From: Muricomes sp049840515
GTDB taxonomy: Bacteria > Bacillota > Clostridia > Lachnospirales > Lachnospiraceae
DNA: 49,158 bases
Reading direction: 5' to 3'
Assembly: GCA_049840515.1 (NCBI GenBank)
Contig: JASGKW010000012.1
Coordinates: 1 to 49,158, forward strand
The stretch's first letter is position 1. Each line of letters opens with the position of its first letter. This document shows, piece after piece, positions 24,256 to 32,769 of this stretch. The position numbers and the translations under genes are program-made. A model generated the notes under the pieces. It worked only from the letters and a program-made list of their open reading frames with translations. It did no database searches and was not told where the DNA came from.

Positions 24256-25052
24256 AATCTCCCCACAAAAAATACAAGAACCAAATATACTCCGCTTATG
24301 GCATATGCCAGATAATCTCTGCTTTTATACGCCAGCGGTTTCATTTTTGTCCTGCCCTCTCCGCCGTGATAACAGCGGGCCTCCATCGCCATCGCCAGGT
24401 CATTTGCCCTGCGAAATGCTGATACAAACAGAGGAACAAGTATAGGTATCATTGCCTTTGCTCTCTGTATGATATTTCCAGTGTCCAAATCCGCCCCCCG
24501 CGCTATCTGGGCTTTCATTATTTTGTCAGTCTCCTCCAGCAATATGGGAATAAACCGCAGTGCAATAGACATCATCATCGCCACTTCATGCACCGGAACT
24601 TTTATTTTATTGAGAGGGTGAAGTACACTTTCTATCCCGTCCGTCAGTGAATTTGGCGTGGTTGCAAAGGTCATAATAGAAGACCCCATAATCAGATATA
24701 TCAGCCTGATTGCAGTATAAATCATTGTTTCCAGCCCTTTGTCCGTAACACGGAATATCCAGAAATGGAACAGCTCCCGTCCCTCCTTCGTGAAAAACAA
24801 GGTAAACAAAACGGTGATTAAAAGAAGCATAATGATAGGCTTGAGCCCTTTTAAAATAAACTTCAGCGGAACTTGGCTCATGCCTATAATAACTGCCAGA
24901 AATACGGTTGCAGCTATATAACCCGGAATGCTCCTCTGAATAAAAAGAGAAACAAGAAATAACAGAGTGCAGATAATCTTCACTCTCGGGTCCAGCCTGT
25001 GAATCACACTTTTTGCCGGATAATACTGTCCAATGGTAATATCTCTAATCAT
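24252..25052 (-). CDS. ecfT: ECF transporter transmembrane subunit EcfT
   Basis: A 266-aa integral membrane scaffold protein of the group II energy-coupling-factor transporters, with about five hydrophobic segments. RLDPRVKI at the N-terminus and the cytoplasmic coupling helices with ARG motifs (AQIARGADLDTGNIIQRAKAMIPILVPLF, then ANDLAMAMEARCYHGG) contact the two ATPases. It overlaps ecfA2 by 8 bp and truA by 4 bp. Substrate-specific S components (vitamins, metals) must lie elsewhere. Confidence 0.97.
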   Translation of the reverse strand: MIRDITIGQYYPAKSVIHRLDPRVKIICTLLFLVSLFIQRSIPGYIAATVFLAVIIGMSQVPLKFILKGLKPIIMLLLITVLFTLFFTKEGRELFHFWIFRVTDKGLETMIYTAIRLIYLIMGSSIMTFATTPNSLTDGIESVLHPLNKIKVPVHEVAMMMSIALRFIPILLEETDKIMKAQIARGADLDTGNIIQRAKAMIPILVPLFVSAFRRANDLAMAMEARCYHGGEGRTKMKPLAYKSRDYLAYAISGVYLVLVFFVGRL

Positions 25053-25893
25053 GGAAACTCCTCATAATTTCTTCTGCTGCTTCTTCTACTGTGGTTGCTT
25101 CTGTACCCACATTTATCCCTTTTGCCTTTAATGCGTGCATAATGTATGTGACCTGCGGCGCCGCAAGCCCCACCTCCTCCAGCTCGCGGTAGTGGGAGAA
25201 CACTTCCTTCGGTCTGGCATCAAACATCTTCCCGCCCTTATTCATCACAATAATCCTGTCCACATATCTGGCGATATCCTCCATACTGTGAGATACAAGA
25301 ATAACTGTCATGTTGGTACTTTTATGGAGATGTTCTACCTGATTTAATATGTCATCTCTGCCTTTTGGGTCAAGCCCCGCAGTAGGTTCATCCAGCACAA
25401 GGACACTGGGACGCATGGCTAATACACCTGCGATAGCCGCGCGGCGCTTCTGTCCCCCCGATAATTCAAAAGGAGACTGCTGATAATATTTTTCAGGAAA
25501 TCCAACCAGCTCCAAAGCCTCTCTAGCCCTTTTCTCACATTCTTCCTGGGAAAGCCCCAGATTTTTTGGACCAAAGCACACGTCACTTAACACATCCACT
25601 TCAAAGAGCTGGTGCTCCGGGTATTGGAAAACCAGACCCACCTGGCTGCGCAATTCTTTCATATTGTATCCGGCTTCATAAATATTCTGCCCGTTATAAT
25701 ACAGCGCTCCTGAGGTGGCTTTTATCAACCCATTAAAATGTTGTATTAGGGTGGACTTTCCGGAACCCGTATGGCCGATAATACCCACAAACTCCCCCTG
25801 GGATATTTCCAGGCTCACATCTTTGAGAGCCTGTTTTTCGTAGGCCGTTCCCGGGCTGTATATATAATTTAGATTTTCCAGTTTAATTGACAT
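25045..25893 (-). CDS. ecfA2: ECF transporter ATP-binding subunit EcfA2
   Basis: A 282-aa ABC ATPase. Walker A GHTGSGKST at ~40-48, signature ELSGGQKRRAAIAGVLAM (~143), Walker B VLVLDEPTAGLDP, H-switch VSHSMED. The N-terminus LENLNYIYSPGTAYEKQALKD is typical of EcfA2. It overlaps the ecfA1 stop by 25 bp and forms a heterodimer with EcfA1. Confidence 0.96.
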   Translation of the reverse strand: MSIKLENLNYIYSPGTAYEKQALKDVSLEISQGEFVGIIGHTGSGKSTLIQHFNGLIKATSGALYYNGQNIYEAGYNMKELRSQVGLVFQYPEHQLFEVDVLSDVCFGPKNLGLSQEECEKRAREALELVGFPEKYYQQSPFELSGGQKRRAAIAGVLAMRPSVLVLDEPTAGLDPKGRDDILNQVEHLHKSTNMTVILVSHSMEDIARYVDRIIVMNKGGKMFDARPKEVFSHYRELEEVGLAAPQVTYIMHALKAKGINVGTEATTVEEAAEEIMRSFHD

Positions 25894-26729
25894 AAAGCCT
25901 CCACCAACTCCTCTGTTTTCAAAATCCCACCGGGAAGCTGCAATCCTCTTCTGCGAAGTTCTTCCGCCAGCATAGTCACCTGCGGAACGTCCAGCCTGTA
26001 CCGTTTTAATTCCTCCACCTGGCTGAATATTTCACGGGGGCTTCCATGCATCACAATATGACCGTTGTCCATCACGTACACCTTGTCGGCATCAATAACC
26101 TCTTCCATGTAATGGGTAATCAGGATTACCGTTACTTTTTTCCGCTTTCTCAGCTCCTGCACAGTACGGATAACATCTTTCCGCCCGTTGGGGTCAAGCA
26201 TGGCCGTAGGCTCATCTAAAACAATACATTTCGGCTCCATAGCAAGAACACCGGCAATCGCAACCCTCTGTTTCTGACCGCCGGAAAGCTTATTGGGAGA
26301 ATTAGAACGATATTCCAGCATCCCCACAGCTTTCAGGCTGTCCTCCACACGTTTCCAAATTTCATCCGTGGGAACGCCAAGATTCTCAGGCCCGAAGCCC
26401 ACATCCTCTTCCACCACGGTGCCTATAATCTGATTATCCGGGTTTTGAAATACCATCCCGGCGGACTGGCGGACATTCCACAGTTCCCTGGGATCTTTCG
26501 TGTCACGTCCATCCACCCACATTGTCCCGCCTGATGGGACAAGAATCGCATTCATATGCTTGGCTAATGTGGATTTTCCGGAACCATTGTGTCCCAAAAT
26601 TGCCACAAAATCTCCCTGTTCAATGTGAATGTCCACACCGTCAATTGCCCGGTTCATGCCAATCAGATTGCCCTCTTCGTCCCGTTTTTCATATTCATAA
26701 ATCAGTTTTTCGGACTGCACCATTTCCAT
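25869..26729 (-). CDS. ecfA1: ECF transporter ATP-binding subunit EcfA1
   Basis: A 286-aa ABC ATPase, first of ecfA1-ecfA2-ecfT-truA. Walker A GHNGSGKST at ~46-54, signature LSGGQKQRVAIAGVLAM, Walker B CIVLDEPTAMLDP and switch HYMEE. GGAGG sits 10 bases before ATG 26729, so I prefer this start to the upstream ATG at 26753, which would read through the ribosome site. Upstream genes for the exporter and cyclophilin run in the same direction, 50 bp away. Confidence 0.95.
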   Translation of the reverse strand: MEMVQSEKLIYEYEKRDEEGNLIGMNRAIDGVDIHIEQGDFVAILGHNGSGKSTLAKHMNAILVPSGGTMWVDGRDTKDPRELWNVRQSAGMVFQNPDNQIIGTVVEEDVGFGPENLGVPTDEIWKRVEDSLKAVGMLEYRSNSPNKLSGGQKQRVAIAGVLAMEPKCIVLDEPTAMLDPNGRKDVIRTVQELRKRKKVTVILITHYMEEVIDADKVYVMDNGHIVMHGSPREIFSQVEELKRYRLDVPQVTMLAEELRRRGLQLPGGILKTEELVEALCQLNWKI

Positions 26730-26778
26730 CCCGGCACTTCCTCCATCTATCATACTTATGCAGCTTGGCCTAATTGTA

Positions 26779-27705
26779 TCAAGCCTCGCGCCTGTTTACT
26801 ATAATAATTCCTGTACTTACCAGCAAAAGTGCCAGCAGGCTTCTCAGTGAAAAAATCCGTTCGCCCAGCAGCAGCGCTGAAAACACAGTGCCAAATATAG
26901 GGATTGTGAATCCATAAATCGCCACTTTTCCTACCGGATTGTGCTTGAGCAGCACCGTCCATATACTAAATGCCGATGCAGAAAGCAATGCCAGATATAA
27001 AAGCAGCAACGCCGGTTTCACAGAAAATGTTCCCACATGGCCGCCCATAAGAAAGCCAATCACAATTAAAACAGCCCCTCCAAACAAAATTTCATAGGCG
27101 GTGATTGTCATAGAACTTTCCCTGTCTGAAATCATCTTGAGAGTGACTGTGCTGATTCCGTAAATGATGCTGCACAGAAGAATCATACCTTCACCATTTA
27201 GAGCAAAGCCTGTCCCCCACGCACCCGGGACAAGATTAATCACAACAATACCTGCAAGTCCAAGAACACATCCAAGTCCCTTCTGCCATGTCATCTTTTC
27301 AGATTTCATCATAAAATGAGCGGCAGCAATAGATACAAATACATTTGAAGCGTTAATAATAGAACCTTTCGTCCCTGTGGTATGGGCCAGCCCTATGTAA
27401 AAGAAAACATATTGAAAAGTCGTCTGAAACAGACCCTGACGCAAAACATATGGCACAGACGAGCGCTTCATGGTCAGAATCCTTTTTTCCAAAATGCATC
27501 CGGCAATAAATGTCAGTATGCCAGCGAGGAAAAACCGGTAACCAGCAAACAGCACCTGGCTTCCGGTTCCCTCTATACCAAACCACTTATATCCAATTTT
27601 GACACACGGAAAAGCACTTCCCCACAGAGCACAGCAGATGAGCGCCAAAAGGCAGACAATCACTGGATTCTGAAGCCTGTTTTCCGACTGTGGTTTTATT
27701 TTCAT
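26779..27705 (-). CDS. EamA family drug/metabolite transporter
   Basis: A 308-aa membrane protein with ten predicted helices as two EamA repeats. Typical features are the first helix ICCALWGSAFPCVKIG, the GTKGSIINASNVFVSIAAAHF region, and the C-terminal GFTIPIFGTVFSALLLGERIF. Members export amino acids, nucleosides or drugs; the substrate cannot be read from sequence. Its start lies 2 bases after the cyclophilin stop, so both belong to one transcript. Confidence 0.92.
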   Translation of the reverse strand: MKIKPQSENRLQNPVIVCLLALICCALWGSAFPCVKIGYKWFGIEGTGSQVLFAGYRFFLAGILTFIAGCILEKRILTMKRSSVPYVLRQGLFQTTFQYVFFYIGLAHTTGTKGSIINASNVFVSIAAAHFMMKSEKMTWQKGLGCVLGLAGIVVINLVPGAWGTGFALNGEGMILLCSIIYGISTVTLKMISDRESSMTITAYEILFGGAVLIVIGFLMGGHVGTFSVKPALLLLYLALLSASAFSIWTVLLKHNPVGKVAIYGFTIPIFGTVFSALLLGERIFSLRSLLALLLVSTGIIIVNRREA

Positions 27706-27707
27706 AA

Positions 27708-28226
27708 TTACGCTCTTTCCGGCTCCTCGTAATCTTCTCCCAGAGTATCTACTGTCACTTTCTTTATTACCTGAGCTTCCAGTGGTCTGTCGCTGTAATC
27801 TGTCGCAGTGTCTGCAATTTTATTTACAATGTCCATGCCCTCTGTAATCTTTCCAAAAGCTGCGTATGCGCCGTCCAGATGAGGAGATTTCTTATGCATA
27901 ATAAAGAACTGAGAACCTGCTGAATCAGGATGCATTGCACGTGCCATAGAGAGAACACCTTCCTCATGAGTCAGGTCATTCGCAAACCCGTTCTGAGAAA
28001 ACTCACCCTTAATTGTATATCCCGGGCCTCCCATACCTGTTCCGTCAGGGCATCCTCCCTGAATCATAAAACCATTGATAACCCTGTGGAATATTAACCC
28101 GTCATAAAAATTCTTGTTAATTAAAGAAATAAAATTCTTCACTGTGTTAGGTGCAATTTCCGGATATAACTCCGCCTTCATAATATCTCCATTTTCCATC
28201 TCAAATGTAACAATTGGATTTGCCAT
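27708..28226 (-). CDS. Cyclophilin-type peptidyl-prolyl isomerase
   Basis: A 172-aa cytosolic PPIase. The cyclophilin motifs are FHRVINGFMIQGGCPDGTGMGGPGYTIKGEF (~46-76, catalytic R48-type arginine), VLSMARAMHPDSAGSQFFI (~90-108) and LDGAYAAFGKI. No signal peptide. AGAGGA lies ~9 bases before the ATG. Followed without a gap by the exporter gene. Confidence 0.95.
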   Translation of the reverse strand: MANPIVTFEMENGDIMKAELYPEIAPNTVKNFISLINKNFYDGLIFHRVINGFMIQGGCPDGTGMGGPGYTIKGEFSQNGFANDLTHEEGVLSMARAMHPDSAGSQFFIMHKKSPHLDGAYAAFGKITEGMDIVNKIADTATDYSDRPLEAQVIKKVTVDTLGEDYEEPERA

Positions 28227-28310
28227 AATTATAATTCCTCTTTTCTATACTTTTCTAAAGTTTTAACACACTTATTGTAGCTGATTATAAGCTGTTCGTC
28301 AATTCCTGTA

Positions 28311-28350
28311 TACGATTCAGCCATGCACAGATATTTATGCAAACTGAATC
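28311..28350 (+). repeat. Family 1 repeat, left-end remnant
   Basis: CGATTCAGCCATGCACAGATATTTA matches the left terminus of the family (CAGTTCAGCCATGC..AGA.ATTTA). Only ~30 bases are recognisable. The TAA stop of the peptidase-like gene lies within it. Confidence 0.55.
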
Positions 28351-28931
28351 AGTCCGCCTTTTTCTTCATATCCTGTGTTCCACAAATCTTTCAGGACAAA
28401 AGTGGTTGCCCCGCCGTAGGTGGCCACTTTTATAAGGAAATCTTTTCCTCTCTCTTCGTATCCAAAGCATAAAAACCAGTGCCACACAAAGTCTTTAAAC
28501 CGGGGATTTTCATGTTTCAGCATAAGATAAGGAACTGGGAATCCCCCATCAATCTGTTTTTTAATCAAATCTGCGGCTTCCTGCGCCGTATGTTCCCCGC
28601 TAAAGCCAGTCATTGTAAGTTTTCTGTCCTTTACGTCAGCCAGATAGTTTGAAAATCCCTCTATAAACATGGATAATTTCTTGACTCCGCTTACCCTTGG
28701 TTTAATGTATGGTTTCATTTTCATAGCGAATTGAATATAATCCTCTTTTGTCAGCCGGTTCACATCATAGGGATAAAGATGCTTCTGTCCCTGATGCAGG
28801 GCAAAATAAATACAACTGTCGCAAGCTGTCGCCGCCGCGCAGCCCCCAATCTTCATCACCACATTGCGAAACCAGTCCTGACTTCCTCCTACTGCCCCAT
28901 CTATTGTAAAATAATCTAAATCTTTCTGCAT
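28335..28931 (-). CDS. Predicted papain-fold cysteine peptidase-like protein, uncharacterised
   Basis: A 198-aa soluble protein I cannot place in a named family with certainty. GGSQDWF, then GGCAAATACDSCIYF (~29-43), then VWHWFLCFGYE (~148-158), fit a Gln-Cys-His layout as in C39/papain-like peptidases, and KVATYGGATTFVLKDLW follows as in such folds. No signal peptide or membrane helix. A good ribosome site (GGAGG) precedes the ATG. It is divergent from the UgpC-type ATPase gene. The end of the frame lies in a family 1 remnant, so its C-terminus may differ from relatives. Confidence 0.6.
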   Translation of the reverse strand: MQKDLDYFTIDGAVGGSQDWFRNVVMKIGGCAAATACDSCIYFALHQGQKHLYPYDVNRLTKEDYIQFAMKMKPYIKPRVSGVKKLSMFIEGFSNYLADVKDRKLTMTGFSGEHTAQEAADLIKKQIDGGFPVPYLMLKHENPRFKDFVWHWFLCFGYEERGKDFLIKVATYGGATTFVLKDLWNTGYEEKGGLIQFA

Positions 28932-29024
28932 ATTAACCTCCTGTCTGCAACAAATCCACCTCAGTATACCACATTTATAGTTGAAAGCTACATAATTATC
29001 GCTTTTTTTTGGTTACTCATAACA

Positions 29025-29053
29025 TTGCCGCTTTTTATCATATTTACTATACT
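29025..29053 (+). promoter_or_regulatory. Promoter of the UgpC/MsmK-type ATPase gene
   Basis: -35 TTGCCG (29025-29030), 17-base spacer, -10 TATACT (29048-29053), ~55 bases before the start codon. Confidence 0.6.
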
Positions 29054-29108
29054 TATATCAGAAAATAAAAAAATTGTTAATGATTCACAATTCAAGGAGG
29101 CTGCTTAA

Positions 29109-30221
29109 ATGGCAAGTTTATCATTAAAAGGTATTCAAAAAATATATCCCAACGGATTTCAGGCTGTAAAAGATTTCAATCTGGACATCGCCGATAAAGA
29201 ATTTATTATTTTTGTAGGGCCATCCGGCTGCGGAAAGTCTACAACACTCCGCATGGTGGCTGGTCTGGAAGATATTTCAGGCGGCACACTGGAAATTGAC
29301 GGCAAGGTTATGAATGATGTGGAGCCGAAAGACCGTGATATTGCGATGGTTTTCCAGAACTATGCCCTGTATCCCCATATGACCGTATACGACAATATGG
29401 CATTTGGCCTGAAACTCCGCAAAACACCAAAAGATGAGATTGATAAAAAAGTGAGGGAAGCAGCAAGAATCCTTGATCTGGAAAAACTTCTTGACCGCAG
29501 GCCAAAGGCTTTATCCGGGGGGCAGAGACAGCGTGTTGCCATGGGCCGTGCGATTGTACGCCATCCAAAAGTGTTCCTCATGGACGAGCCGCTCTCCAAC
29601 CTGGATGCAAAACTGAGGGTTCAGATGCGTATTGAGATTTCCAAGCTCCACGAGAATCTGGGCGCGACTATTATTTATGTAACTCATGACCAGACAGAGG
29701 CCATGACACTTGGAACCAGAATTGTTGTTATGAAAGACGGGATTATTCAGCAGGTGGATACCCCTCAGAATTTGTACAATACACCTTGTAACCTGTTTGT
29801 CGCAGGTTTTATCGGTTCTCCACAGATGAACTTTATGGACGCTGTGGTAAAAGTATCCGGTGAAGATGTAACACTCACAGTCGGTGAACATGTACTAAAA
29901 ATGCCCTCTTCCAAGAAAAAAGCTTTGATTGACGGCAGTTATGACGGCAAAACCGTTGTTCTCGGCATCCGCCCCGAAGATGTCCACGACTCAGAAGAAT
30001 TTATCAGCAGTTCTCCCGACAGCGTAATCAAGTCCACAATCAAAGTATATGAACTTCTCGGCGCAGAAGTATTCCTGTATTTTGATGTGGAGGGTGCCCA
30101 GTTAACCGCCCGGGTAAATCCCCGCACCACACTGAGAACGGGGGATGATGCTGTCTTTGCACTGGACATGGAAAAGATACATGTATTCGACAAGGAAACA
30201 GAGTTGACGATTATGAACTAA
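29109..30221 (+). CDS. ugpC: Sugar ABC transporter ATPase, UgpC/MsmK type
   Basis: A 370-aa carbohydrate ABC ATPase. Walker A GPSGCGKST at ~37-45, Q-loop VFQNYALYPHMTVYDNMAFGL, signature LSGGQRQRVAMGRAIVR, Walker B VFLMDEPLSNLDAKLR, switch THDQTEAM, then a C-terminal OB-fold (TOBE) regulatory domain (~240-370, with VLGIRPEDVHD). No permease or binding protein genes are beside it, as is usual when one ATPase serves several sugar importers. AAGGAGG precedes the ATG. A truncated family 1 repeat follows the stop by 12 bp. Confidence 0.93.
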   Translation: MASLSLKGIQKIYPNGFQAVKDFNLDIADKEFIIFVGPSGCGKSTTLRMVAGLEDISGGTLEIDGKVMNDVEPKDRDIAMVFQNYALYPHMTVYDNMAFGLKLRKTPKDEIDKKVREAARILDLEKLLDRRPKALSGGQRQRVAMGRAIVRHPKVFLMDEPLSNLDAKLRVQMRIEISKLHENLGATIIYVTHDQTEAMTLGTRIVVMKDGIIQQVDTPQNLYNTPCNLFVAGFIGSPQMNFMDAVVKVSGEDVTLTVGEHVLKMPSSKKKALIDGSYDGKTVVLGIRPEDVHDSEEFISSSPDSVIKSTIKVYELLGAEVFLYFDVEGAQLTARVNPRTTLRTGDDAVFALDMEKIHVFDKETELTIMN

Positions 30222-30233
30222 TATCTTAGAATG

Positions 30234-30304
30234 ATTGTAACTGCCCTGGCAGTGAAAAAGGCTGTACAGCAGCCAATTCAAACTGCCCGGCCAAACTGTT
30301 ACAA
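30234..30304 (+). repeat. Family 1 repeat, right-half remnant
   Basis: AACTGCCCTGGCAGTGAAAAAGG, then CTGTACAGCAGCCAATTCAAACTG and AAACTGTTAC match the constant right half of the family, ending at the usual GTTAC. The hairpin half is missing. It begins 12 bases after the ATPase stop codon. Confidence 0.7.
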
Positions 30305-30397
30305 CAGCCATATGATAACTAAAGAGGGATGTTGCAGCGCGCAGCATCCTCTCTTTCATTCTATAAGCAGAAAGTAGAACAGAGACGGAGGAGTGTA

Positions 30398-31306
30398 ATG
30401 AAACATACCCTTGAGCTTGACAAAGCTTTATCTGAATTGAAAAAGATTACAGGAATCAGTCTGGACGTCCATGCCGAAAACGCTGAGGAGGAGGAACTGG
30501 CTCTGGAACAAATCCGCAGCCTTTCACTGGCATACAAGGAAAAGTTTAATAAAAGCTTTTTTTTGCACAGCCTGATGACAGAAAATAGGCCAATCCATGA
30601 TATATCCAAGAGGGCATCACAACTGCACATTGAACATGAACTGCCGCGGGTTTTACTTTTGGTAGAGACAAAAACAATGCTGGATGATACCGTAATGCAG
30701 GTTTTAAAGAATCTCTTTCCCTCCCAGTCAAAAACACATCTGGTATCCATGAGTGAGAAGAGTGTCGTTCTCCTTCACCCAATAAAGGCCTCCGAGAATG
30801 AGCAGGACATGTCCCATCTGGCCCGCATGATTGTCGATACCTTAAATATGGAAGCCCTGACTCCGGTTCACGTGGCATACAGCCAAACTGCGGATACTCT
30901 TGCCGGGCTCTCAAATGCTTTCAGGGAGACTTGTCTGGCACTTTCTGTCGGAAAATTGTTCTGCGCCGGACAAACTGTATTCTCCAGCCGCCGTCTTGGT
31001 GTCGGCGGATTGATTTATCAGCTCCCTCTGGATGTCTGCACAAATTTCCTGAGAGAAGTCTTCGGCAGTGACATTCCAAAGAGTTTTGATGAGGAAACCA
31101 CTATCGCCATTAATACTTTCTTTCACAACAACCTGAATATTGCCGAAACCTCACGGCAATTGCACATGCACAGAAACACTCTGATTTACCGTCTGGAACA
31201 GATAGAAAAAAGAACCGGCCTGGATATACGCAAATTTGAAGACGCTATGACTTTTAAAATTGCCACTATGGTTCTCAGCCATTTACACGCAGAAAGGGAT
31301 TTTTGA
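30398..31306 (+). CDS. PucR/CdaR-type transcriptional regulator
   Basis: A 302-aa regulator. The C-terminal helix-turn-helix of the PucR/CdaR family is clear: FFHNNLNIAETSRQLHMHRNTLIYRLEQIEKRTGLDIRKFEDA (~244-286). The N-terminal part has a GGDEF-like fold seen in CdaR proteins but no known ligand site. ATG 30398 follows GGAGG 5-8 bases upstream; the open frame extends to 30329. Placed behind the ATPase gene, it may regulate sugar uptake or sugar-acid use, which is inference. Confidence 0.88.
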   Translation: MKHTLELDKALSELKKITGISLDVHAENAEEEELALEQIRSLSLAYKEKFNKSFFLHSLMTENRPIHDISKRASQLHIEHELPRVLLLVETKTMLDDTVMQVLKNLFPSQSKTHLVSMSEKSVVLLHPIKASENEQDMSHLARMIVDTLNMEALTPVHVAYSQTADTLAGLSNAFRETCLALSVGKLFCAGQTVFSSRRLGVGGLIYQLPLDVCTNFLREVFGSDIPKSFDEETTIAINTFFHNNLNIAETSRQLHMHRNTLIYRLEQIEKRTGLDIRKFEDAMTFKIATMVLSHLHAERDF

Positions 31307-31307
31307 T

Positions 31308-31802
31308 ATGAATGATACGTTTTACGAACAGCTTGTGACGCGCAAAACCAGTGCAGGAAATATAGTCGCCCGCATTGCAATTATTGCTGCCCTCGCTCTG
31401 TTTTTAATTTTCTCAACGCCCCTGCTCGGCCTTTTTAGCATAATAATTACAGCCGTGCTGGCATTTGGTGCATACTATTTTATTTTTCAAAAACTTAATG
31501 TGGAATATGAGTACACTCTGCTGAATTATGATATGGAAATAGATGTGATTTATAATAAGTCAAAGAGGCAGGAACTTATTTCCTTTGATGTCCGGCAGTC
31601 TGAAATCATGGCGCCGAAGAACTCTCCCAGACTAAATTCCTGCCACCCGGACAAGACTCTGGATTTCTCATCCAAAGACGGTACTGCCTTTGCACTTATG
31701 ATTCCCATAAACCAGAAAAACACCTGCATCATTTTAGAGCCGGACTCAAAAATGCTGACACAGATGAAATCCTGGATGGGAACGAAACTTTACATGGATT
31801 AA
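31308..31802 (+). CDS. DUF6106-like membrane protein
   Basis: A 164-aa protein with two adjacent membrane helices at ~20-60 (IVARIAIIAALALFLIFSTPLL and LFSIIITAVLAFGAYYFIF), then a soluble domain with LNVEYEYTLLNYDMEIDVIYNKSKRQELISFDV and a conserved-looking SPRLNSCHPDK. ATG 31308 lies one base after the regulator's stop, so the two are co-translated. It resembles small clostridial proteins labelled DUF6106; function unknown. It converges on trxB with a 4-bp overlap of the 3' ends. Confidence 0.7.
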   Translation: MNDTFYEQLVTRKTSAGNIVARIAIIAALALFLIFSTPLLGLFSIIITAVLAFGAYYFIFQKLNVEYEYTLLNYDMEIDVIYNKSKRQELISFDVRQSEIMAPKNSPRLNSCHPDKTLDFSSKDGTAFALMIPINQKNTCIILEPDSKMLTQMKSWMGTKLYMD

Positions 31803-32714
31803 TAAGCTCCTGAAAGATACTTGCAGGCCGCCAATGCGGCTACCGCTCCATCGGCGGCTGCGGTAGTCAGCTGGCGCACTTCCTTTGTACGGCAGTCCCC
31901 TGCCGCGAAGACTCCCGGGTGTGAAGTGAGGCAGTCTTCTGCTGCCAGAATAAATCCGGCCGCATCCAGCTTCACATAATCACCGAAAATCTGGTTTTTG
32001 AGGAATCTGTCCGATTGCGACAAAGATTCCTGCTACATTTATTTGAAAATCTTCCCCTGTTTCTTTATTGGTCAGCAAAAGCCCCTCGACCATCATCTCT
32101 CCCACAATATCTTTTACTATGGAATTGAATACAAACTCTACGTTTTCTTTCTTCTTCAGCACTTCAACCATACTGGCGTCACCGCGGAACTCATCCCTCC
32201 TGTGCACCAGATAAACTTTATTGCAATAGTTGGAAAGAAACTCTGCATCTTCCAATGCCGTGTTTCCGCCTCCCACAACTGCCACATCACGTCCGCGGAA
32301 AAAAGCGCCGTCGCAGGTTGCACAGTAAGATACTCCCGAACCTGTAAGCTTAATCTCTTTTTCTACGCCAAGATGTCTATGGGTGACTCCCGAAGCAATA
32401 ATGACCGTTTTACATGGATACTCTTTGCCTGTGGTTTTAATGATTTTTGTACCGTCCTCAGCATCACTGATACCTGTCACCTGCTCCACAGCGGTCTCTG
32501 CGCCGAGACTTACAGCCTGATCCAGCAGATTTGAAGAAAACTCACTTCCGCTTACACTTGCAATCCCGGGATAGTTCTCTACGGTATGGGTGGAAACAAT
32601 CTGCCCGCCAAAACTCATATTTTCCAGAATAATGGTGCTTTTTCCGGCTCTCTGTCCGTAGATCGCAGCCGTCATTCCGGCTGTACCTCCTCCAATAATT
32701 CCAATATCGTACAT
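31799..32714 (-). CDS. trxB: Thioredoxin reductase (reading frame broken by one indel near 31985)
   Basis: NADPH- and FAD-dependent disulfide reductase. GGGTAGMTAAIYGQRAGKST at ~8-27 binds FAD; the redox CATCDG motif is at ~136-141; GGGNTALEDAEFLS binds NADPH. The second frame supplies LDAAGFILAAEDCLTSHPGVFAAGDCRTKEVRQLTTAAADGA, the conserved C-terminus. Deleting one base in CCGAAAATC (~31984) gives GQIPQKPDFGDYVKLD and joins them to a normal ~305-aa protein. Likely a sequencing indel. It follows nrdD by ~55 bp in the same direction; NrdD has its own redoxin tail, a probable electron path. Confidence 0.9.
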
Positions 32715-32769
32715 TATCGTTCCTCCTTGTCCAAAGCAGTCCCAAAACTACTATGTGTTGTTTCTACTG

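Noticed and set aside
31799..32023. Short minus-strand frame starting MSQSDRFLKNQ as a separate gene
   Set aside because: It is the C-terminus of thioredoxin reductase in a shifted frame; one base joins it to the main frame.
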